Assembly: GCF_030405905.1 (NCBI RefSeq) | Contig: NZ_JASATW010000012.1 | Span: 62,001 to 126,000 of the forward strand | Reading direction: 5' to 3' | DNA from: Sphaerothrix gracilis | GTDB lineage: Bacteria > Cyanobacteriota > Cyanobacteriia > Phormidesmidales > Phormidesmidaceae | Length of the DNA stretch: 64,000 nt | Shown here: piece after piece, positions 35,880 through 45,247 of the stretch | Position numbering within the stretch: the first letter of the stretch is position 1 | Layout: each line of letters opens with the position of its first letter | Translations under genes and position numbers: made by a program | The notes under the pieces: generated by a model | The model's input: only the letters and a program-made list of their open reading frames with translations | Databases searched by the model: none | What the model was told of the DNA's origin: nothing

Positions 35880-37724
35880 GTGAATAAACGGTGGAGAAAT
35901 GCAGGGCTATACGCGCTTTTGATTGTGGTTGTCATTGCCCTGGCAACAGCGGTTTTTGACAATGGCGCTCGGCAAGAGACCCAATCATGGCGCTACAGCC
36001 GGTTTATTGATGCGATCGAGAGTAATCGTATCGAGCGGGTCAGCATTAGCGCTGACCGCACACGGGCGCAATTTACCGCCCCCGACGGTAGCGGTAGAGT
36101 TACCGTCAATCTGCCCAATGATCCAGAGCTAATCAGCACTTTAGAAGAGAACAGCGTTGATATCGTTGTGCTGCCTCAGAGTGACGATAGCGTTTGGGTC
36201 CGGGTATTCAGCACACTGCTCATTCCGGTACTGCTGCTGGTAGTACTGTTTTTTGTGCTGCGTCGCGCTCAGAGCGGCCCTGGCAGCCAGGCTATGAACT
36301 TTGGCAAGTCAAAGGCGCGGGTGCAGATGGAGCCTCAGACCCAAGTGACCTTTGGTGATGTAGCTGGAATTGAGCAGGCCAAGCTGGAACTGACTGAGGT
36401 TGTTGACTTTCTTAAGAATGCCGATCGCTTCACGGCAGTGGGAGCCAAAATTCCCAAGGGCGTTCTTCTAGTTGGCCCGCCGGGAACGGGTAAAACCCTG
36501 CTGGCTAAAGCTGTAGCAGGCGAAGCCGGTGTACCTTTCTTCTCAATCTCAGGTTCTGAGTTTGTAGAGATGTTTGTAGGTGTGGGGGCTTCTCGCGTCC
36601 GCGACCTGTTTGAGCAAGCTAAGTCCAATGCGCCTTGTATCGTCTTCATTGACGAGATTGACGCCGTAGGTCGTCAACGGGGTGCTGGTCTAGGCGGTGG
36701 TAACGATGAGCGGGAACAAACCTTAAACCAGCTTCTCACTGAGATGGATGGTTTTGAGGGCAATACCGGCATTATCATTATTGCGGCGACTAACCGTCCT
36801 GATGTACTGGATGCAGCGCTCCTGCGGCCAGGCCGATTTGACCGTCAGGTAGTCGTAGATCGCCCGGACTATGCCGGTCGCTTAGAGATTCTCAAGGTTC
36901 ACGCTCGCGGCAAGACCTTTGCTAAAGACGTTGACCTCGACAAGATCGCCCGCCGCACGCCTGGCTTTACCGGCGCAGACTTGTCTAACCTGCTTAATGA
37001 AGCAGCCATTCTCGCGGCTCGCCGCAATCTAACGGAAATCTCAATGGACGAAGTCAACGACGCCATCGATCGCGTCTTGGCTGGCCCAGAGAAGAAAGAC
37101 CGGGTGATGAGCGAAAAGCGCAAGCAGCTCGTGGCTTATCATGAAGCGGGCCATGCTCTCGTAGGGGCGCTGATGCCTGACTACGATCCGGTACAGAAAA
37201 TCAGCATTATTCCGCGCGGACGGGCCGGGGGCCTCACCTGGTTCACCCCCAGCGAAGATCGAATGGAGTCGGGTCTGTACTCTCGTTCCTATCTGCAAAA
37301 TCAGATGGCAGTTGCTTTAGGCGGTCGTCTAGCAGAAGAGATTATCTTCGGTGATGAGGAAGTGACCACAGGCGCTTCCAATGACCTACAGCAGGTGGCA
37401 CGGGTAGCCCGTCAAATGGTGACTCGCTTCGGTATGAGCGATCGCCTTGGCCCGGTAGCGCTCGGTCGTCAACAGGGAAATATGTTCTTGGGTCGTGACA
37501 TCAATTCAGAGCGTGATTTTTCTGAGCAGACAGCCGCCGCCATTGATGCGGAAGTACGTCAGCTTGTCGATCAGGCTTATGCCCGCGCCAAGCAAGTACT
37601 GATTGACAACCGCTCTATTCTTGATCGGCTAGCCGACATGTTAGTGGAGAAAGAGACAGTAGATGCAGAGGAGTTGCAGTCTCTGCTAGCTGAAAGCGAC
37701 GTGCGTATGGCTGCGATCGCCTAG
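35880..37724 (+). CDS. ftsH: ATP-dependent zinc metalloprotease FtsH
   Basis: A 614-residue membrane protease that removes damaged proteins. Two N-terminal membrane helices (about 9-25 and 106-127) bracket an exposed domain. The AAA part has Walker A GPPGTGKT near residue 199, Walker B IVFIDEIDAVG and the SRH arginine region. The zinc site HEAGH is at residue 421. Cyanobacterial FtsH complexes turn over the photosystem II D1 protein and other thylakoid proteins. By its N-terminus it resembles the FtsH3 kind, an impression from memory. The start is GTG at 35880, with taggagg upstream at 35861-35867. Confidence 0.95.
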   Translation: MNKRWRNAGLYALLIVVVIALATAVFDNGARQETQSWRYSRFIDAIESNRIERVSISADRTRAQFTAPDGSGRVTVNLPNDPELISTLEENSVDIVVLPQSDDSVWVRVFSTLLIPVLLLVVLFFVLRRAQSGPGSQAMNFGKSKARVQMEPQTQVTFGDVAGIEQAKLELTEVVDFLKNADRFTAVGAKIPKGVLLVGPPGTGKTLLAKAVAGEAGVPFFSISGSEFVEMFVGVGASRVRDLFEQAKSNAPCIVFIDEIDAVGRQRGAGLGGGNDEREQTLNQLLTEMDGFEGNTGIIIIAATNRPDVLDAALLRPGRFDRQVVVDRPDYAGRLEILKVHARGKTFAKDVDLDKIARRTPGFTGADLSNLLNEAAILAARRNLTEISMDEVNDAIDRVLAGPEKKDRVMSEKRKQLVAYHEAGHALVGALMPDYDPVQKISIIPRGRAGGLTWFTPSEDRMESGLYSRSYLQNQMAVALGGRLAEEIIFGDEEVTTGASNDLQQVARVARQMVTRFGMSDRLGPVALGRQQGNMFLGRDINSERDFSEQTAAAIDAEVRQLVDQAYARAKQVLIDNRSILDRLADMLVEKETVDAEELQSLLAESDVRMAAIA

Positions 37725-37755
37725 CGATTTACCCACTTCCAGCAACTTCCTGATT

Positions 37756-37793
37756 AAAACGCTCAGGTTTCTGTGGAGAAGCCTGAGCGTTTT
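37756..37793 (+). terminator. Terminator after ftsH
   Basis: Perfect 12-base arms aaaacgctcagg (37756-37767) and cctgagcgtttt (37782-37793), with further pairing of ttct and agaa inside. The last T residues double as the T tract. It lies 31 bases after the ftsH stop. Confidence 0.85.
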
Positions 37794-37973
37794 ACATTTG
37801 ACTCATACTGCCTAGGTGATTTAGCTAAGACTGACTCCACACCTGCAACAGCAATAGAAATTACGCAGTCCAAACTTCGTCAAGCGCGTAAATCCTAAGA
37901 GAATAAAACCAAAGCAAAACTTACTTTTTTGGAACAACTCCTAGAAACTTATCAATTAGCGTCATCTATTGCG

Positions 37974-38426
37974 CTAATTCGAGATTTTTTGCAGCGTATC
38001 AGAGACATGCCCTGGAAACAGATTAATACCCACGGCAGATTTGATTAGGTAAGCCATTAAAAACACACTGGCACTAATTAAAAGATTTAGGCTCAGCAAT
38101 AAGATAATAGCCGCCAACCAGTTGCTCGCCCGAGTCAAACGACTAGATAGGCGACGCCGCCGAGGCCGTTGCCGTCGGTCCTTACCGACGAGCAGCACCA
38201 CATAAAACTTTGAGAACAAAACATCAATAGTAAAACGCAAATCAACTAGCTTGGGGGCGGGCTTAGGAATCGCTCTGTTGATGATGCGTTTAAATTCATA
38301 CCTCTGCGCTTCATCGAGGCTATCTAGTACTTTAGGATTAATCTGATGGAGATAGTAATCAGCCGTTCTTTGGATATATGCAATCTGCTGCGTTTCAGCA
38401 TCTGATGCGGGTGACAGTTGGCTCAT
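37974..38426 (-). CDS. Membrane protein of unknown family, paralogue A
   Basis: A 150-residue protein: an N-terminal soluble part of about 95 residues, then one or two hydrophobic helices (about 103-135). The segment VDLRFTIDVLFSKFYVVLLVG is followed by a basic stretch RRQRPRRRRL. The same layout and a similar phrase occur in the protein at 38933-39427, so the two are paralogues. It is the last gene of a three-gene cluster, 11 bases after the middle one. No function is known to me. Confidence 0.72.
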   Translation of the reverse strand: MSQLSPASDAETQQIAYIQRTADYYLHQINPKVLDSLDEAQRYEFKRIINRAIPKPAPKLVDLRFTIDVLFSKFYVVLLVGKDRRQRPRRRRLSSRLTRASNWLAAIILLLSLNLLISASVFLMAYLIKSAVGINLFPGHVSDTLQKISN

Positions 38427-38437
38427 AATAATTTGTC

Positions 38438-38908
38438 CTAATCGTTAATAGTGAATAGAAATTGGTAGAACAAACTCCCTGCACCCATTGACAGCCAGCA
38501 TAGCCCTCCTAAGCCTATGATTCGAGTTTTGCGGCTCCAAGCCTGCTCATCGAGTCGATCGCTGCTTGCTGCTAAGAGCTGAATTAGCCAGGCTGTAAAA
38601 ATCCAAAGGCTGAGTAAAATGCTGGCCCAAAGTTTAGCGTGTCTCCAGGGAATATCACTGGGCCAAATATCAGGCCAAGGACGCGCTAAGATACAAAAAA
38701 TAAAAAGCCCTGTTGTCCAAGTTTGAGCGATCGCAGTAGCGCCTCTACCTGAGTTACTGATATAAATCAACAGGATCAGCGTCAGGAACCAAAGTGGCTT
38801 TGAAACTTGAAAAGCGCTGAGTAGCCAGCCCTCGATTCCAAACCCAAGAGCCAAGATACAAAGGGTTAAGAAAATTCGCCATCCTGCTTTGTTAGAACTT
38901 ATCAACAT
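38438..38908 (-). CDS. Small integral membrane protein of unknown family
   Basis: A 156-residue hydrophobic protein with about four membrane segments (about 10-30, 38-56, 65-80, 92-110, and a final one near 132-150). It has many Trp residues (RPWPDIWPSDIPW). I recognise no family. It lies between two paralogous membrane genes with gaps of 24 and 11 bases, so the three are very probably co-transcribed. Confidence 0.7.
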   Translation of the reverse strand: MLISSNKAGWRIFLTLCILALGFGIEGWLLSAFQVSKPLWFLTLILLIYISNSGRGATAIAQTWTTGLFIFCILARPWPDIWPSDIPWRHAKLWASILLSLWIFTAWLIQLLAASSDRLDEQAWSRKTRIIGLGGLCWLSMGAGSLFYQFLFTIND

Positions 38909-38932
38909 AAAACAGTATTAACAGCCAGTCCT

Positions 38933-39427
38933 TTAAAAAATAGGATCGTGTTCGTAATCGATGCACCGATCGTCTTGCCATATGCGGCCGCTTTCTTCAC
39001 AGCTCGCTTTATCTCGCTTGAAAGGAATGCCAACTGGTGCCACTTCTGATGACTTTTTGAAGAGTGATAGGCTATTGGAACTTAAATACAGCAGCCCCAA
39101 CAGGGCCAATATGCCAGAAACGCTGACTAAAAGAATCAGCAGCATATTGCCAGGCGTCCAAAACTGCCGAACAGTATTTTCTTTGGCTAGGCGTTCGGAA
39201 GAGCGCTTTTCCTTTCCGGCCACGAAAACTAAATAGAATCGCTGCCAAAAGAAAGGAATTGATAGGCGAATATCGACAGGGTGCTGCTGCCAGCTTCGAG
39301 GCTCTAACGCTTGCTGAATGGCTTCTATCTGGGCTTCGCTAAAGCTCGATAGGATATGGGGCGGTAGCCGATTGGCAAACTGATTGAACACTACCTTTTT
39401 TTTATGAGAACGATCTATCGCAGACAT
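38933..39427 (-). CDS. Membrane protein of unknown family, paralogue B
   Basis: A 164-residue protein. Residues 15-75 carry LPPHILSSFSEAQIEAIQQAL and VDIRLSIPFFWQRFYLVFVAG, related to the same region of the gene at 37974. A hydrophobic helix lies at about 90-115, followed by a C-terminal tail with two Cys (SCEESGRIWQDDRCIDY) not present in its paralogue; these could form a disulfide outside the cytoplasm. ATG 39427 is preferred to GTG 39436. First gene of the cluster. Confidence 0.72.
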   Translation of the reverse strand: MSAIDRSHKKKVVFNQFANRLPPHILSSFSEAQIEAIQQALEPRSWQQHPVDIRLSIPFFWQRFYLVFVAGKEKRSSERLAKENTVRQFWTPGNMLLILLVSVSGILALLGLLYLSSNSLSLFKKSSEVAPVGIPFKRDKASCEESGRIWQDDRCIDYEHDPIF

Positions 39428-39864
39428 AGACTCCACTAAGCTTTTGTAAGAATGCTTGAGACGAATAGGTAAGTAAATATGCGGCTATGGGTAGATGCCT
39501 AACGTTCTGGGTAATTTCGAGTAAAGGCGCTAAACGGATTAGAGAATTTACTGACTGATAGGGGTCGCGTTATTTGAGTTCACCCTATCTCAGTCATCTC
39601 ATCTACCCGCTTTCTCAAAGTTCCCGCTGTATGTTGCTAACAACTAGATAAATTTACTGATTTTAAGCCTCCGCAGAAAAGAGAAAGTGATGGTAGCGGG
39701 TATCTACTGAACTTTCCTCATAAACGGTCAATCACAGCTCGGCTCTAGAAAGAATAGTCATAGTGCCTACCCACCAGCTCGGACTTGACTAACCCTAGAG
39801 CTGAGACTGTTTCACGTGATTTATCTGATACTAGAGGTACGGCAGCCATCCAAACCATCAGCTT
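39428..39864. promoter_or_regulatory. Divergent intergenic region with a bulged hairpin
   Basis: 437 bases between the membrane cluster and the exonuclease gene. An inverted repeat joins tgactgataggg (39552-39563) to ccctatctcagtca (39583-39596): seven plus five base pairs with a two-base bulge and a 19-base loop. It may be a regulator site or an RNA structure. Nothing else is recognisable. Confidence 0.5.
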
Positions 39865-40857
39865 ATGTCACTCGTTACCGTTCGCTCAGAAGGACTTTAC
39901 TGTGAGCCGGGAAATTTTTACATAGATCCTTGGAGAGCCGTAGAAACGGCCCTGGTCACACATGCTCACTCTGACCATGCCCATGCTGGATCAAACCACT
40001 ACATCGCCACTCAAGTTTCGGCAGGGGTGTTGAAGAAGCGACTGGGGGATCAGATCAACCTACAGGGGGTGCAGTATGGTGAAAAGTTGAAGCTAGGGGA
40101 TACTTGGATTTCGTTTCATTCAGCAGGGCACGTATTAGGATCGGCTCAAATTCGGATTGAGTACAAAGGTGAGGTTTGGGTGATTTCGGGAGACTACAAG
40201 CGCAATGCCGATCCCACAACCGCGCCATTTGAGGTGGTTCCCTGCAGTACGTTTATTACAGAAGCGACCTTCGGTTTACCCATTTATAACTGGCAAACTG
40301 GGCCGGAAACAGCGCGACAAATTTACGACTGGTGGCAGGCCGATAGCGATCGCGCCTCAATTTTGTTTTGCTATGCCTTTGGCAAAGCCCAGCGAGTGCT
40401 AGCAGAGCTGACTCAGTTTACCGATCGCCCGGTGTACGTGCATGGTGCGATCGCGGCTCTCAATGACATTTACCGGCAGCAAGGCGTACACATGCTAGAG
40501 ACAATTCCCACCTCAGACATACCCCGTGACTACTCCTATACAGGCGATTTAGTCCTAGCGCCTCCTTCCGGTCATCGCTCCGCCTGGATGAAACGCTTCA
40601 AGCATCCTCAAACAGCGTTTGCCTCTGGCTGGATGGCAGTGCGAGGTGCTCGACGGCGGCGGGGCTACGAGCGTGGATTTGTGCTGTCTGATCATGCGGA
40701 CTGGCGAGGATTAATTGACACTGTTTTGCAGACCGGGGCGCAGACTGTCTACGTAACCCACGGCCAGAACGAGGTGCTGGCCCGCTACCTGCGCGAAGTA
40801 CATCAGCTCAACGCTATGCCGCTGCAAACGCTGTTTGAAGGAGAAGGGGATATCTAG
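39865..40857 (+). CDS. Ligase-associated DNA exonuclease (metallo-beta-lactamase fold)
   Basis: A 330-residue MBL/beta-CASP-like nuclease of the type found next to ATP-dependent DNA ligases (TIGR04122). The metal motif is THAHSDHAHAG; further metal ligands are in SAGHVLGSAQ, SGDYKRN and LSDHADWRG. The beta-CASP-like insert includes CYAFGKAQR. It is expected to trim DNA ends in repair. In many bacteria the ligase and a DEAD helicase are neighbours, but neither is in this window, so the usual cluster is broken. Confidence 0.87.
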   Translation: MSLVTVRSEGLYCEPGNFYIDPWRAVETALVTHAHSDHAHAGSNHYIATQVSAGVLKKRLGDQINLQGVQYGEKLKLGDTWISFHSAGHVLGSAQIRIEYKGEVWVISGDYKRNADPTTAPFEVVPCSTFITEATFGLPIYNWQTGPETARQIYDWWQADSDRASILFCYAFGKAQRVLAELTQFTDRPVYVHGAIAALNDIYRQQGVHMLETIPTSDIPRDYSYTGDLVLAPPSGHRSAWMKRFKHPQTAFASGWMAVRGARRRRGYERGFVLSDHADWRGLIDTVLQTGAQTVYVTHGQNEVLARYLREVHQLNAMPLQTLFEGEGDI

Positions 40858-40901
40858 ATTTCTTAGAATAGAGAGGCAGGCCCAGGCAGTCGCTGGAGGA
40901 A

Positions 40902-41234
40902 ATGATGAAAAGCGCGATCGCAGTTAAAGTTCTCCGGCAGGGGCATCTATGGATAGCTGTGATGGTTTTGGCTGTTGTTAGCGCTCCGCTCCAGGCTGAA
41001 GCGCAGTCCCTAGAGCCGATCAGGGCAGCCGCAAGCAGCATTCCCCCCCAGGTAATCAATGGTTTATTTGCGCCGACTAGCGCAGAACGCTTCTTTGAAG
41101 CAGGACGTGAACAGCTAGAGACAGAGACTGATCGCTTGCTGCTTGGTCCACCGTCATCAGAACCCTTGCTGACGGTCGACCAAGCAGCGCTGTCGCCAAC
41201 GGAGCCGCCCACAGCGGCAGAGGATCAGCGCTAA
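40902..41234 (+). CDS. Small exported protein of unknown function
   Basis: A 110-residue protein with a basic N-terminus, a hydrophobic stretch (WIAVMVLAVVSAPL) and a likely signal-peptidase site after AEA near residue 34. The mature part is short and Pro/Ser/Glu-rich. I recognise no family. The start could be either of two adjacent ATG codons (40902 or 40905). It follows the exonuclease gene by 44 bases. Confidence 0.65.
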   Translation: MMKSAIAVKVLRQGHLWIAVMVLAVVSAPLQAEAQSLEPIRAAASSIPPQVINGLFAPTSAERFFEAGREQLETETDRLLLGPPSSEPLLTVDQAALSPTEPPTAAEDQR

Positions 41235-41372
41235 CGAAGGTGTGCTAACTATCGTTTTGCTGGGCACAGGCTCACCGATCTGATTCGATGCGCGATGCCG
41301 TCACTGTAGACGCGTAGGCCAACCTGCAGCGCTGTTGCTACTGGCGCAAAATTTGGCTGCATCGTGACCGAC

Positions 41373-43961
41373 TTACGGAATAAAGATAGGAGCGCTGGAG
41401 GACAGTTCTAAGCTTCTGGCGATCGCGGCTGAAGCAGCTTCCTCATCTGTGGCTTCTTCAACAATCGGCTCCAGCAAGATACCCTGTCCGTCTTTGAGCA
41501 CGAAAGAGCGCAAGTCCTTCAGGTCTTCAGGCGCAAGTTCAGGTGAGGCGATCGCCACCTGCCACTGTTCCATATCTAGCTGCAGCCAGTCTCCAGGCGT
41601 CACCTCCATTGGCTCTCCCCCCATGTGGGAAATCATAACGACCTGCTGGGGCATGTGATTGGCTGACGGATGGGGTTCAATCCGAATGCCGTAAAAGATA
41701 GTGCGCTCATCATCACTGATGCGGTTAAAGCGATCGCGCCCAGTTAGATTCTCATGCAGCCAGGGATGCTGCCGGCGATACTCTCGTAGCTGCCAGCTAA
41801 ACTGGCTTTCAGCCGGATCCAATTGCCCTCCATAGCGACTGACGTTGCATATGTCATGACCATCTTCCATGAAGGCCATAGCAAAGGCTTTGAGTTTAGA
41901 GACATCCAGCGTTGCTAAAAAACGAGGCAAATTAGGTTCGTTGAGATCCTCAAGCGGTGGCACTTCACAGACCTCGTCAGAATCTCCTAAACAGTGCTGA
42001 CAAATTTCCGCTACGGCAGCGAGGTCATAATTGGTTTCAATCATGGCTATACGCAGCGCCTGAGCAAAGTCTCTGAGTTGATCAAAGTCCTTAAAGCCCA
42101 GCTTCTTTAATCGAGAAAACGTGTCTGGCTGATCGTACATCTCCGGCTCAATTTCCCAGTCTAGGAAGCTGACTTCTTCGGAAACCACTTTGACGCCATA
42201 GCGATCGTCCGTATTGCGGAAAAAGCCCCAAGGGGTACCTACCAAAGCATTGAGAAAGTCCATAGGTAGCCCTGGGCAAAAACCATGGACCCAAATCTGG
42301 GTAGCCGGGTTGTTGTAAGCCTTATGCAGCACCTGCGGCATCGTCTTGCCCAGATTCCAGTTAATCGGTTCGTTGAGATCCACCTGGTTACCCCGCCGCA
42401 CCGTATCGTGGTTGCCACAGCCCGTAATCCAGTGATCGCCCTGAAAGATGACCTCGCAGACACGCCGCCATTTACGATCCCAAAACCCCTGCAGCGTCGG
42501 CGTATTGTGGGCAAAAATCAGCGGCCCCCACTGGTAAGACTCTGGCTTCAGCTCAATCAGCTCTCGATAGGTGGAAATTTCTTCCCATCCTGGCTGTGGC
42601 CAAGGCCGACCGTCCTCAAAAATTGTCACCATCAGCCGCCGACAGCCATTGATTTCCTGCACCACATCGCTCATGGCCAGCAGATAGGTGTCGTCTTGCT
42701 CCACAATGCCGGTTAGAGGATTGAAAAAGCGAAAATCCTGTCCGCCGTCTACCCGGATGCCGTCGGCTCCTGTGTTAAGTTTGCGGCGCTGCATCTCTAG
42801 AAGAATGGCCCGTACCTGAGGTAGCTGGTGATTCAGGTCTTGGCCATACATGTTTGGCCCTTTGAAGAACTGCTGGGTGAGCAACTCTAGAGACTGGTTG
42901 TCAGCATGACCGTAAACCAGGTCGTAGATAATTTTGATTGGGCCTGCCGAAAAATTATGCAGCGTGGCAATAAAGTCGATGACCTCATCCGGACGCAGGC
43001 TACCCAGGACGGCTGGATTCGTGGCGGCAGAGCCTAGAATTGGCACGTCATAGCCCCAGTTTTGGGTATCTGGCTTGCGCAGGGTTACCTGTAGTTCGGT
43101 TTCTGCCTCTTCCGCCTCAGTCTCTTCGCTGGCAGACTCGCCTGGATGAATGGAGAAAAATTCGTGCTCGATATTGTCGTCTTCGCGGCGGTATTCAATT
43201 GTAGGCTCGATGGGTAAAAGCTGCACCGCATCAAAACCCGCATAGGTCTGCTCAAAGGGGGTCAGCGGGATTTGACTGGCTAGCTTTTCTGAAATTTGCC
43301 TATAAATTCGGGTCAGGCCCTCTAGACTGCCTTCTGAGGAAGCCGTTTTGACATGAATTTGCAGAATATTGATGGGGTCAGGTACCCGGGGAATAGGGGC
43401 ATCTGGCACCGAGGGCGGCGCAGAGGTACGGCGCAAATAAGCCATGTCGGTGCGGCTGCGCTGCAGCCGCCGCATGTTGTAAAACTCTGCGGGGGCAAAT
43501 ACGCCATAAGGCAAAGAATAAGCTAGCGGATCGCGAATGATGTGGACTCGATTTTCCGCGTCCACGTAGCGCAGCCAGTAAAAAGAGCCGGCGCGATCGC
43601 GGGTGCCCGATCGCATTCCGGCCACCACCGCCCAGATAAACTCTCCCTGCTTCATCACCGGAATGCGATCGCGCCGAAAGCGCACCGCCTGTTCCGGTAC
43701 TCTAAAATCAATCGGTTCGATCGGCGTAAAAATTTCTAGATCTAGCTGACTTTCAGACTGGATGACGTCGCTGACCAGTTCAGGTGTCCAGAAGCCTAAC
43801 TCTGCCAAACCATCCCGCCGATAGTGTGCTCCTAACCGACGGGCTAGCTTCTGCCCTTTAGAAAAATAGGTTTCGTTGGATGCTGCAATATCAGCAGCCC
43901 AGCGTAAGAGAGTTTTGGTTTCGTCTTCAACGAGGTGAACCTTTTGACGTGTTTTGAGCAC
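41373..43961 (-). CDS. gghA: Glucosylglycerol hydrolase (GH13-related)
   Basis: An 862-residue alpha-amylase-like enzyme that splits glucosylglycerol, the compatible solute of moderately salt-tolerant cyanobacteria, so that cells can remove it at low salt. The GH13 catalytic regions are recognisable: nucleophile in GIRVDGGQDF, general acid in TIFEDGRPW and the third acid in GCGNHDTVRRG. The N-terminal 120 residues and FDAVQLLPIEPTIEYR are characteristic of the GghA group. The GTG start has aagga five bases before it. The synthase genes ggpS and ggpP are not in the window. Confidence 0.82.
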   Translation of the reverse strand: MLKTRQKVHLVEDETKTLLRWAADIAASNETYFSKGQKLARRLGAHYRRDGLAELGFWTPELVSDVIQSESQLDLEIFTPIEPIDFRVPEQAVRFRRDRIPVMKQGEFIWAVVAGMRSGTRDRAGSFYWLRYVDAENRVHIIRDPLAYSLPYGVFAPAEFYNMRRLQRSRTDMAYLRRTSAPPSVPDAPIPRVPDPINILQIHVKTASSEGSLEGLTRIYRQISEKLASQIPLTPFEQTYAGFDAVQLLPIEPTIEYRREDDNIEHEFFSIHPGESASEETEAEEAETELQVTLRKPDTQNWGYDVPILGSAATNPAVLGSLRPDEVIDFIATLHNFSAGPIKIIYDLVYGHADNQSLELLTQQFFKGPNMYGQDLNHQLPQVRAILLEMQRRKLNTGADGIRVDGGQDFRFFNPLTGIVEQDDTYLLAMSDVVQEINGCRRLMVTIFEDGRPWPQPGWEEISTYRELIELKPESYQWGPLIFAHNTPTLQGFWDRKWRRVCEVIFQGDHWITGCGNHDTVRRGNQVDLNEPINWNLGKTMPQVLHKAYNNPATQIWVHGFCPGLPMDFLNALVGTPWGFFRNTDDRYGVKVVSEEVSFLDWEIEPEMYDQPDTFSRLKKLGFKDFDQLRDFAQALRIAMIETNYDLAAVAEICQHCLGDSDEVCEVPPLEDLNEPNLPRFLATLDVSKLKAFAMAFMEDGHDICNVSRYGGQLDPAESQFSWQLREYRRQHPWLHENLTGRDRFNRISDDERTIFYGIRIEPHPSANHMPQQVVMISHMGGEPMEVTPGDWLQLDMEQWQVAIASPELAPEDLKDLRSFVLKDGQGILLEPIVEEATDEEAASAAIARSLELSSSAPIFIP

Positions 43962-44155
43962 CGTAATCCTTCTGAAACAGCCAGTAATATTTGTTTAAGA
44001 TTTAACTCTTTTACTCGATCGTAACGACTCATCAGTGGCAAATTCTGAGTTTGCCCTTATCTTATAGTTTCTAGTCTAGACAGGCGATCGCTGCTGCGGG
44101 AATCTTCATGGTGATGTCACCCTGACGTGAAGGTTTAAATAGACCCAAAAATTTC

Positions 44156-44194
44156 TCAAAAAATTGGGATGGAACTTAAGCCCCACCCCAAATT
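44156..44194 (-). terminator. Terminator after petA
   Basis: On the minus strand, arms of 12 bases (plus-strand 44161-44172 and 44183-44194) pair with one mismatch and one G-T pair around a 10-base loop, and a run of six T follows. It lies 21 bases after the petA stop and ends the petC-petA transcript. Confidence 0.8.
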
Positions 44195-44214
44195 CAAGTG
44201 ATATTTGAGCGGTG

Positions 44215-45171
44215 CTAGAAGGACATTTCTGCTTCTTGCACTTTCTCGACCTGCTTCTTCTTCAGGACTAGCATAATCTGTGAGAGCGTCACAGCCGCTA
44301 GGAAAGCAACTAGACCCTTGATGCGATTGGGGCTTTGCAGGACAATTTCAGTCTCTACCTGACCAAAGCCACCCATGTTGGGATTAGTTGTTAGCGCCTG
44401 ACCCGCTGTTACTTCGTCGCCTTCGGCCACTAGCAGCTCAGGGCCAACCGGAATCTGCGTGGTGATAGCTTCTCCATCTGCAGGCTGAACAGTGACTGCA
44501 TAGCCACCCTCAGCACCCGCTTCTACCTGAGTGATTGTGCCCGCTTTAGCGGCGTTGTAGACGGTGTTGTTGCTGGCCTGACCGTTGGGATAAACCTGAC
44601 CGCGACCGCGATTACCGCCAACGTGAACAGAATACTTACCAAAGTTGATGCCTTTGTCAGTAGCCGGATCGGGAGAGAGGACGGGAAAAACAATTTCCTG
44701 ATACTGCTCGCCCGGCAGCGGCCCCACAATGACCCAGTTGGGGTGTTCGTCGCTGTAGGGCAGGAAGTAGGTGTTGCCGACTTCTTCTTTGAGCTCCTCG
44801 GAAATGCGATCGGGCGGAGCAATCTGGAATCCATCTGGTAGCATCAGCACCGCCCCGACGTTAAGACCGCCTTTGCTACCGTCTCCCAATACCTGCTGCG
44901 TATCTAAGTCATAGGGAATCTCAACCACTGCTTTGAAAACGCTGTCAGGCAGCACGGCCTGAGGCACTTCAACATAGGTTGGTTTCTCAGCCAGGTGACA
45001 GTTAGCGCAAACAATCTTGCCGGTGGCTTCACGCGGGCTTTCGTAGTTTTGCTGTGCCCAAAAAGGATAGGCAGCGGCTGATTGAGGAAACGCGAAGCTA
45101 CCCGTAAGTAGAACAGCGATGGCCGCGATCGCAATCAGGCTGCCTCTAAGAAGTGAAAATTGAGTCTTCAT
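44215..45171 (-). CDS. petA: Cytochrome f
   Basis: The c-type cytochrome of the b6f complex, passing electrons from the Rieske protein to plastocyanin or cytochrome c6. The 318-residue precursor has a signal peptide ending in SAAA; the mature chain starts YPFWAQQNY, whose Tyr is an axial heme ligand. The heme motif CANCH is at residues 55-59. A C-terminal membrane helix (LVAFLAAVTLSQIMLVL) anchors the lumenal domain. petC lies 76 bases upstream on the same strand. Confidence 0.98.
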   Translation of the reverse strand: MKTQFSLLRGSLIAIAAIAVLLTGSFAFPQSAAAYPFWAQQNYESPREATGKIVCANCHLAEKPTYVEVPQAVLPDSVFKAVVEIPYDLDTQQVLGDGSKGGLNVGAVLMLPDGFQIAPPDRISEELKEEVGNTYFLPYSDEHPNWVIVGPLPGEQYQEIVFPVLSPDPATDKGINFGKYSVHVGGNRGRGQVYPNGQASNNTVYNAAKAGTITQVEAGAEGGYAVTVQPADGEAITTQIPVGPELLVAEGDEVTAGQALTTNPNMGGFGQVETEIVLQSPNRIKGLVAFLAAVTLSQIMLVLKKKQVEKVQEAEMSF

Positions 45172-45247
45172 TAGTAGAGTGTATACAAATCGAACAGGTC
45201 AGTTGACGTAGAGCGAACAAAAGGGAACTCAGCCCGCTGCGCTCAAA

